Source of the DNA: Cristatella mucedo
Taxonomy: Eukaryota > Bryozoa > Phylactolaemata > Cristatellidae
Assembly (NCBI GenBank): GCA_009760855.2
Contig: WPIO01000044.1
Location: 436,001 to 460,000 of the forward strand
Direction: 5' to 3'
Length of the DNA: 24,000 nt
Below are positions 17,880 through 24,000 of the stretch, in pieces; position 1 is the first letter of the stretch, and every line of letters begins with the position of its first letter. The translations under genes and the position numbers were made by a program. The notes below the pieces were generated by a model that was not told the DNA's origin, ran no database searches, and was given only the letters and a program-made list of their open reading frames with translations.

Positions 17880-18500
17880 CTAGCTCCTTAGTTGTGTCTC
17901 AGCTTGATTATTGTAATTCCCTTTTGGCTGGTCTACCAAAAAAGGCAACTAGTCCACTGCAAATAGTTATGAATATGGTTGCAAGGCTAGTTTTCAAGTC
18001 CCAGATGTTTGACCCCGTGTCTCCTTTGCTAAAAAGAGCTCGGATGGCTGCCGGTTGATCAACGGATATAGAGCCAAGTTCTTACGCTGACCCACAATGC
18101 TCGCCACGGCTTGGCTCCTAGCTGAAATGCTGCACCGGTTTCAGCCTCCTCATGCCCTCAGGTTCTTTATGGAAAGTAAATTAGCTGTTCCATTCCTCAG
18201 CGTTAAGACGTTGGTGATAGAAGCTTTGGCTTTGCAGGCCCTTGACTGTGGAACTCGCTTCCACAATTCTTATGCAACGACAACTACTCTCCTACTGCCG
18301 ACAATGGCTCATTCTTTTCAGCAGTCCTGAGCTGCTACTTCCATGCTACTCACTACCTCAACTGCTCTTCCGACTCTGCTATGCTTCCCACTTTCTCTTT
18401 GTTGGTGAGACGAAGTCTGTTGGCAACCAAATGAGTACCGAAAGCCACTTAGGCTGTGAGTGCACTAAAACAATACTTTCCTGCATTACATCCGTATAGT
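17880..18500 (+). pseudogene. Family B RT C-terminus, multiply frameshifted
   Basis: Segments in different frames match the open C-terminus at 15313-15792: QLDYCNSLLAGLPKK (17901-17945), MFDPVSPLL (about 18006-18032), LTHNARHGLAP-like DNA (18081-18118), AVPFLSVKT (18187-18213), and TKSVGNQMSTESHLGCEC (18412-18465). Single-base changes break each block from the next. Confidence 0.75.
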
Positions 18501-18599
18501 CTTTATGGTTTTGTGGAGTTACAGACGGAGATACATAACATTGCATGAGGCATGGGGTGGTGTGCAGCCACAGAACTGTCTAATGACGGAGCTGATAGA

Positions 18600-18732
18600 C
18601 TTTTGGGTGTGCTGGGTGGCTTGGGCTGTGCTGGTTTGGCCCAGGGGTAAGGTTCTCACTCGAGCACCTTGGGCATATGTAAAGCGCCTGGATAGAGATT
18701 AAACTCTCTTAGGGCTCTATACAAATGAATTA
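18600..18732 (+). mobile_element. SINE-like sequence with tRNA-like head and family A tail
   Basis: An A-box-like ttggcccaggggtaagg (18635-18651) is followed directly by a copy of the family A terminal hairpin: aaagcgcctggatagagatt (18681-18700), then aaactctcttagggctct and acaaatgaatta. The head matches 16679-16702 (gcccagg-ggtaaggt-ct). No RT or family A coding sequence precedes it. A B box is not seen, so part of the head may be deleted. SINEs often borrow the 3' end of the LINE that moves them, and this structure fits that pattern. The 5' limit is uncertain and may lie at the end of the B copy (about 18546). Confidence 0.5.
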
Positions 18733-19239
18733 ACGTGCTGGAGCATGCATTTCCAATTTATTCATGAGTAATAGGGCTACAACTCTTCCGGCTACAAAGT
18801 TTCCAGAGTATTTACCTTAAAAAGCTAGCCCCCCACTGCTGCTGTGAAGGCTCAACCGATGGTCAGTGACCACAATCAATAATGTCAGGATATTGACATC
18901 CAGTCAGATTGTTCCGGATCGCTTTGGCTCAGTAACGAAGCAGGCTTATATAAGCATAATACCTTCTTGTTGAGTTTCGTAAGCCACTCTCTATGCACGT
19001 GCAATCATGGCTGCTGCCACTGCCCCCTCATCTTAGTGGAACAAGCCAATTCCCATCCCCCTGCACCCTTCAAGGCTTGCCAGGTGCTGTCCTGATGAAC
19101 TAATCTCTTCTAAAGACATTCTGTGAAGATCAACCCCATTCCCAGTCTCATATTCAATCTAGATTACTATATAATATTGAAGCTAATAGCCTTTAAAGCT
19201 CTCAGGAGACTTAGTAGCCATTGAAGCTCTTATCACCAT
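18733..19239 (+). other. Unassigned intron-like stretch
   Basis: No feature is recognised. The C-rich part at 19010-19090 and the stretch up to 19240 might contain the decayed 5' part of the B copy that follows, but I cannot align it. Confidence 0.35.
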
Positions 19240-19269
19240 ACACAATCAATTAAAGAACTGTCCGAAAAA

Positions 19270-20000
19270 TTTCAGTCGGGATTCAAGCAACACCACTCCA
19301 CTGAAACTACTCTCCTCCGTGTGGCCGACGACATTCTGAGCAGTACAGATGATGGCACCGTTACTGCCCTTGCCCTGATCGATCTATCAGCTGCTTTTGG
19401 CACTGTTAACCACGATATTCTACTTAAGCGATTGAGAACAACGATCGATCTGGCAGACGAGGCTCTGGCACGGTTCAAATCGTATTCGTCCGACCGTGTT
19501 TAATTCGTGTCGTGCGATGGTCAAGTCTCATACAGCATACTAGTCGCCTGTAAAGCTCCACAATGGTTTATTCCTCGGCCCTTAGCCGCTGTCCATTTAT
19601 ACCGAGCCTGTGTGTAAAGTGATTCGTGCCCAGGGAATCGGCTATCATTTTTCTACTGATGTTATCCAGCTGTATTTGCTGTTTAAACCGTCGGAATCTG
19701 CTGTATTTACTGACACACTGACTGCTTGTCTTGCGGATATTCAATTCTAGAGATTCTTCAATTTCATCAAAGTAAACAACGATAAAACCAAACTCCTACC
19801 CATAGGACACCCCAGGTCTGCGGCTGGACTAGATTGTGATATTCTGATATATTGTGATCTTCTAATTAGTGATGCTGTAGTGTAACCGTCCGTGTGCTCA
19901 GAATTTAGGCGACCTCTTTGATAACTGCTTAAATTTTGAAGGTTTCACAAAGAAGTTTGTATTCACAGCTAGCCATCATGTCCGATCCCCTTTTAAGATA
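19270..20000 (+). pseudogene. Family B RT with lost catalytic residues
   Basis: Motif A reads DLSAAFGTVNHDILLKRL: the catalytic Asp of AFD is Gly (codon at 19399-19401) and the following DH is NH. The YADD box is FSTDVIQLYL (about 19650-19680), so both catalytic Asp positions are gone. In-frame stops occur near 19501 and 19748. The block from 19785 gives a broken KTKLLPIGHP and 19900 onward a broken NLGDLFDNCLNF. Confidence 0.8.
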
Positions 20001-20109
20001 AGGGACTATCTACCATGGTGGCTTGCTATAAATTTAACCAGGTCCCTGGTTCTGTCTAGGCTAGACAACTGTAATTCCGTCTTGGCAAGGGTACCAAAAA
20101 AGCCAGCGG

Positions 20110-20640
20110 CCCTCTGCAGCTGGTAATGAATATGGCTGCAAGGGTAGTCAGCAAGTTCCAGAGGTTTGACCACGTGTCTCTTCGCTGAAGGAGCTTTGAT
20201 GGCTCCCTGTTGATCTACGGGAGTAGAATTCCTAGGATGTCCACAAGTCCTGCCACGGCTTTGCTCCTTCATACTTAGTTCAAGTGCCGCACCAGATTCA
20301 GGTGCTCGTGCACTGAGGTTCTGTATGGACAATACATTGGCTGCTCCATTCCTAAGCTTGAAGACCACTGGTGACAGAAGCTTTACCTCTGCAGGCTCTA
20401 GACTGTGGAACTCACTTCTACAATTATTTTGTAATGATATCCATTCTCCTGCTTCTGACTGGCACATCCTTTCCAGCCGTCTAGTGCAGCTACTTACGTT
20501 CTACACACTTTCTTGACTGCTCTCTTGAATCAGCTATGCTTCTCACGTTCTCTTTGTTGCACGAGATGAAGTCGGTTGGCTACTGCTTTCGAACCGAATG
20601 CCGCTTAGGCTTTGAGTGCCTTATAGAAGACTCTCCAGTT
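20110..20640 (+). pseudogene. Family B RT C-terminus, second copy, broken
   Basis: DNA-level match to the B C-terminus is clear: QVVMNMAARVVSKFQRFDHV-like DNA (20122-20180), a CHGFAPSYLVQVPHQIQ-like stretch (20251-20300), and the frame 20325-20516 with MDNTLAAPFLSLKTTGDRSF and SRLWNSLLQLFCNDIHSP. The rest up to 20640 aligns with ETKSVGYRMRTESRLGCEC in shifted frames. Confidence 0.75.
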
Positions 20641-20700
20641 CAAGATCCATTTGGTCTTTGTGGCTCTGTGGACTAATCGAGATGTAGTACATTACATTAA

Positions 20701-21532
20701 AATCCAAAGGACATGGGACCTTTATAGCAGTAATACAATGTACTGCTATTTATCAATGCATATACATGCAGTCAAAATCGAGCACAACTGAAGTCAATCG
20801 GCCATAGGTCTTGAGAGCAAATAAATTAGCTGTGAATGGAAACGATCAAGCAATCAAAGCACATCTGGCCTCTGTCCCGCCAGTATTTTATTCATAAGTA
20901 TTGTGTAACTTCCATCTCCTACTGTGAATAGACGGCTTAAAGCCTTGGCTTCCAATGGCTATTTGCGTGGCATGTGCCCGAATCCCGACTGCCTGAATGC
21001 AGCTGTATTCAGTTTTCATTGGGATACTGATACTGATCTTCAATAAGGAAACCAGAGTGGTCCACCAGAGGAGGCACTATCTGCTGCTAGACTTGCATAG
21101 TCTGCAGCATATGTACGTATGTATACACAATGCGTTTATCAATAGCTTCAGACTCCTAATCGACCATCAGCTAAGTAAGTAGCAAACATTGCCCTTAAAT
21201 TACTTAAGCAGCTTTTGCTGAAAGTAAAAATGGCTACACTTTTGAGCTTTTTTTGCTAGTGCAAATGACGTGAAATTCCAGCCCAGATGATGTGTTCATT
21301 TCTTTTAGTGGACGCGATACAGCGTTGCTCTAGTTTCTTTCTGTGATCATTGGGCTCTTACTGCTGAACAATGGCAGCAGTGGTTGTAAGTGCCGGTTGG
21401 TACCTTGTCCTAGGAACACAAATGGGCAACATCAACCGTTGAGAAGCGTAGTACTTGTCGGTTAGCATGAAAACAATGGGCATGAATGCCCACACTTAGG
21501 ATAAATGAACAGCAACATTATCTTGTTTTTAG
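20701..21532 (+). other. Unassigned intron-like stretch
   Basis: No LINE, SINE or coding homology is recognised. A 61-codon frame (20997-21182) has no recognisable domain. The last 20 bases form the acceptor of the exon at 21533. Confidence 0.35.
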
Positions 21533-21716
21533 ATTAAACAACAACCTAGTGCTCAACAAATATTGTGATTTACTCAGCGAATACGAGCGGAAGTACAAGA
21601 CCATTGGACTAGCCATCGTGCTGGAGGAAAAGGCTAAGCATCTTGAAAGGATGGAAGGGGAAATCAAAGCATCACGAAAAAACTTGTCGGGCCTACATAC
21701 AGCATATCAGCAGATC
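21533..21716 (+). CDS. Internal exon of the coiled-coil host gene, 61 codons
   Basis: The longest host exon candidate, 184 nt. The acceptor is attatcttgtttttag, and the donor is gtcagt at 21717 (alternative gtcctt at 21721). Only one frame is open. It reads LNNNLVLNKYCDLLSEYERK, then TIGLAIVLEEKAKHLERMEG and EIKASRKNLSGLHTAYQQI, a long charged helix with coiled-coil spacing. It enters in phase 2, matching the end of the 13717 exon, and leaves in phase 0 with the first donor. It lies outside all transposon copies. Loose resemblance to C-terminal helices of centrosomal coiled-coil proteins such as TACC (YxxLxxxxEEKxxxxxxEI) is too weak to name it. Confidence 0.55.
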
Positions 21717-22765
21717 GTCAGTCCTTTCGTTCAGAATGGTGACACTCGTGTGTTCATGTGGCCAGCAAGGAGTTCCCAGCATGCACAAACTGCATGCATG
21801 TGTAGTTCAGCTTCACTCGTTAGCTCTTTCGCTACAGGCACTTGTATTTCTCTATAGCACTTGCTTCTGAGGCAAAGCTGTGGCACTATGCTAATCCTAG
21901 GATGTAGAGATATGCTTCGATAGTTCAAATACCAAGCCACACGAGTTTGATGCACGTAGAAAACTACTGATACACAACCAAGTTGTAGCACGACAGACCG
22001 GCAAATTAATGTCCGTGTTGAGATTTCGTTAGGGTAGCCTATAAAATAGATTTTAAGCATGCTTAAGAGCAAAGCCACCCAGTTATAGCAGCACAAGATG
22101 CCACTAGATCCTAATATGCCACCAGATCCTAATGCTAGCCTCTACATCTGACTGTTCTAATGCTGGTAGGGCGATAGATCAAATTATTTAGAAAATTAGT
22201 TCTACTGATCGGCACACTGTGTTCATGTCACCAGAATCAAAAAGAACAATAAGAATTGTATAGCACTCTAATAGAACTAAATCTTTTTCGAGGTAAGTAA
22301 GGAGCTATATGCCACTACCGCTTGCTAGAAATCACATAACGTCCACACTTTTAACTTAATCGGCATTTCGCTTGCTCACTCTGAGCCAAATTTCAAAATA
22401 AAAAACCTCTTACATATCTAAATTTAATCTTTAGCATGGCCCCAGCTTTGCCTTTAACATAACTTAAGTAGCTGCCGATGGAGAAAAGCATGCAAGTCAC
22501 TCTCATCTTTATCCCGAGGACCTTCGTAGCTTATCGTCTCCTCACGTAGATTAGCTACGGCACGAGATCAGCTGCCAGTGTCTTCAGGGCAAAAATCAAT
22601 AAGCTACCCTTTGTTTCACTTTAATGATCATCACCATCATTGGAGATTGATATTTTCCTTTTGGATGTTGGAAAATTCCTTTCCAAAATGTATGTTCAAA
22701 GATGCTGTCCTTACACGAGTTGCCGATAATTGAATCTGCTGCTTGGTGCTGCTACTCCATCTACC
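21717..22765 (+). other. Intron-like stretch without recognised genes
   Basis: It contains an 18-bp tandem duplication (22098-22133) and a strong donor-like site at 22293 (tcgag then gtaagt) with no convincing open exon before it. Frames on either strand around 21731-22096 look like chance. Confidence 0.3.
22098..22133 (+). repeat. 18-bp tandem duplication
   Basis: Two adjacent units, atgccactagatcctaat and atgccaccagatcctaat, differ at one base. This is a small local duplication with no known role. Confidence 0.85.
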
Positions 22766-22948
22766 TCACCTGTGCTCTTCAAATGTGATTTTTGCTGCAA
22801 ATAGTGAGCTGTCTTCCACAAAGTCCCATGCAGCAGCAACCCTTGCGAGAATTTTCAATAGCATGCTGGTCTTTGTACCGCCCACTTCTTCATGAAGATT
22901 TATTCTTGCGTTAAGAATCCTGTTGTCAGCGGAGCTTGCCTCAGGCAA
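22766..22948 (-). CDS. Unrecognised minus-strand ORF, 60 codons
   Basis: The frame starts at an ATG and reads ILNARINLHEEVGGTKTSML, then LKILARVAAAWDFVEDSSLF, with a balanced, protein-like composition. I recognise no domain. It could be an exon of an antisense gene or a decayed ORF. No flanking splice sites were convincing. Confidence 0.2.
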   Translation of the reverse strand: MPEASSADNRILNARINLHEEVGGTKTSMLLKILARVAAAWDFVEDSSLFAAKITFEEHR

Positions 22949-23154
22949 GTTTTAGTGTTCGTACTGCTTTTTCTGTTAAGTCAATGCACAGCAGTTTAGA
23001 TAGTGTGTACGTGGATGTCCTGCACTGGCAACGTTTTGCTCTGTACGAACCGTGTTAGCTAGCAGTTATGCTTTGGATGTGTACTGCATAAAAGCTACCT
23101 AGATATTTCAAGGCTTTGTGATAATAACACTACCAATCATCCATACTCATGCAG

Positions 23155-23184
23155 ATTTGTTCTTGAAGAAAATGAGCTCAAAAG
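23155..23184 (+). CDS. Candidate 30-nt micro-exon of the host gene
   Basis: It lies between the acceptor tccatactcatgcag and a strong donor (ctcaaaag then gtatga). One frame reads FVLEENELK (phase 2 at both ends), which fits a coiled-coil protein. Another reads LFLKKMSSK (phase 1). Neither matches phase 0 at the end of exon 21533. A further exon, or use of the alternative donor at 21721 (phase 1), would be needed. Confidence 0.25.
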
Positions 23185-23368
23185 GTATGATGGGTGCGGT
23201 AAGTGCACTCTCAATAGTAACCCAATGCTGAAATCATCTAGGTTCCAAAGGCATAGTTTTTAGCAGCCTGCCGATGTCATTTGAATCTAGCAAACGTTGG
23301 TGTGTTAGTTGCACGTCCTGCAATTTTCCGATATGTCGTAATGTCAAAATCATTTGAAATCATAAATG

Positions 23369-23369
23369 A

Positions 23370-23417
<48 letters not shown>

Positions 23418-23440
23418 GTGTATGTGTGTGCACATATGTG
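23369..23440 (+). repeat. (TG)n microsatellite with TATG variants
   Basis: A TG array from 23371 to about 23405, followed by tgtatgtatgtatgtgtg and shorter TG/CA pieces to about 23450. It yields long Cys-Val and His-Thr frames that are not genes. Confidence 0.95.
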
Positions 23441-24000
23441 TGTATCTGTGCACATCATATGTTGTGCGCATCACGAGCTGGGCTATATCGACAGCCAAGA
23501 CTCGAATGAGGCGAACACCATAAGCACATACCTGTGTCTGTATATCAAACCACATAATAAGCTAGGTTTTTAATTAGTTTACGAGTTAGCTAGTTCGTTA
23601 GTTCGTTACAGTCACCGATGCCATGCTTACTTTTTGCGCTGAGATATTTATAGTTTTACAATGACAGTGCAGTAATGACGAGTGTCATCTTAAAAAAGGA
23701 GATAATTTTCTAGCTTGCCTATGCAGCTGCGCCGTTATCTCAACATAGTGGAAATTGAGGCCTACTGCTTCGCCTGCCTTTGGTGAGCCATTGAAACTCA
23801 TAAATAAAATCTGGCTAATAACCTTCATGGGTGGGGGAGGAGCTTACTACATAGAAGTTTTAAGATGGGTACATGTCCGTACGGTCCTGACACAAAACTC
23901 AATGCGGATTGGCCACTCGGTGCTGATTAATATATTTCATAAAATTAGATTTATGCTTATTTGATAAGACGTTATTAAACATTATTTTGAAATACGCTTT
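23441..24000. other. Unassigned AT-rich end of window
   Basis: No exon, transposon or RNA gene is recognised. The tandem gttagctagttcgttagttcg near 23584 is a short imperfect repeat. If the host gene continues, its next exon lies here unseen or beyond the window. Confidence 0.35.

Larger units (their letters stand above)
16976..18545 (+). mobile_element. Family B LINE with nearly complete RT
   Basis: The copy runs from the RT entry block (gactgatacttaaaaagcc; decayed NYRP-x-SLLPFL near 17025-17060) through all RT motifs and the C-terminus to the B 3' end (gttacagacggagatacat, about 18520-18540). It lacks the endonuclease, so it is 5'-truncated. Frameshifts or stops occur near 17338, 17879, 18050 and 18120-18240. 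Its first 180 bp are close to 1970-2160 of the A copy, showing that A and B are related families. It is in the same orientation as the presumed host gene, within its 13807-21532 intron. Confidence 0.85.
19240..20700 (+). mobile_element. Family B LINE, second copy, heavily decayed
   Basis: It starts within the RT fingers (KFQSGFKQHHSTETTLLRV, about 19270-19323) and collinearly follows the copy at 17113-18545 to the B terminus, ctgtggactaatcgagatg then tacattacattaaaa (about 20665-20698). Many stops and frameshifts separate the blocks. Nothing like the family A tail is present, which confirms the B 3' end. Confidence 0.85.

Noticed and set aside
20006-20467. 153-codon minus-strand frame
   Set aside because: It is antisense to the family B C-terminal remnant, whose + strand homology is clear. 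Its length is chance in GC-richer DNA.
23277-23573. Cys-Val and His-Thr repeat frames
   Set aside because: They are frames through the (TG)n microsatellite.
1-24000. CRISPR array, phage, bacterial defence or biosynthetic operon
   Set aside because: No spaced direct repeats, operon-like gene runs or prokaryotic gene families are visible. The content is eukaryotic retrotransposons, microsatellites and split exons.

Overview
The window looks like nuclear DNA of a metazoan, most likely an invertebrate; I cannot name the species. It is AT-rich and has no bacterial-style operons or ribosome-binding context. It carries many simple repeats: (CT)n, (TA)n, (TG)n, (GATA/GA)n and (ATT)n. Most of the recognisable sequence is decayed non-LTR retrotransposons (LINEs) of the CR1/L2/Rex1-like group, meaning APE-type endonuclease plus reverse transcriptase (RT). 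No prokaryotic defence system, CRISPR array, rRNA gene or intact tRNA gene is visible.

Two related LINE families, here called A and B, account for the repeats. Family A has an RT C-terminus with an LHWLPVKQRIDF-type block. Its 3' UTR ends in a stem-loop (AGCGCC...AGAGA...TCTCT...GGCGCT) followed by (ATT)n. Family B has a GWLPVEQRI-type block and ends in a short ACATTACATTA-like tail. Copies from left to right: A, + strand, 263-2534 (with a decayed endonuclease domain); A, - strand, 2706-3504; an A tail, 4930-5114; A, + strand, 8070-9358, with a (CT)n expansion inside the RT frame; an A tail, 11219-11471, joined to another A, 11472-12341; a - strand A/B composite, 12585-13058; a - strand A copy with a B copy nested in it, 14535-15890; A, + strand, 15933-16520; B, + strand, 16976-18545 (the best RT, with an intact FYADD motif); and B, + strand, about 19240-20700 (catalytic residues lost). 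Two tRNA-like, SINE-like sequences lie at 16640-16820 and 18600-18732. The second ends in the family A tail.

Between the transposons there is evidence for one spliced host gene on the + strand. Four short open segments have good acceptor and donor sites and a single sensible reading frame: 7112-7168, 10635-10748, 13717-13806 and 21533-21716. All encode charged, coiled-coil-like peptide. The phases fit from 7112 to 10635 and from 13717 to 21533. They do not fit from 10635 to 13717, so at least one exon there is unseen. Micro-exon candidates at 6088-6108 and 23155-23184 could extend the gene. A GC- and CpG-rich patch with a perfect CRE box (5280-5600) lies upstream and might be its promoter. 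On this reading most LINE copies from 8 to 20.7 kb sit in introns. I do not recognise the protein family.

The remaining DNA (3505-4930, 9360-10634, 12346-12584, 18733-19240, 20700-21532 and 21717-24000) shows simple repeats, a few unrecognised short ORFs, or nothing I can name. The sequence does not show a new biological system. The most useful leads are the spliced coiled-coil gene, the LINE tail shared by a SINE-like sequence, and the repeated A/B composite.
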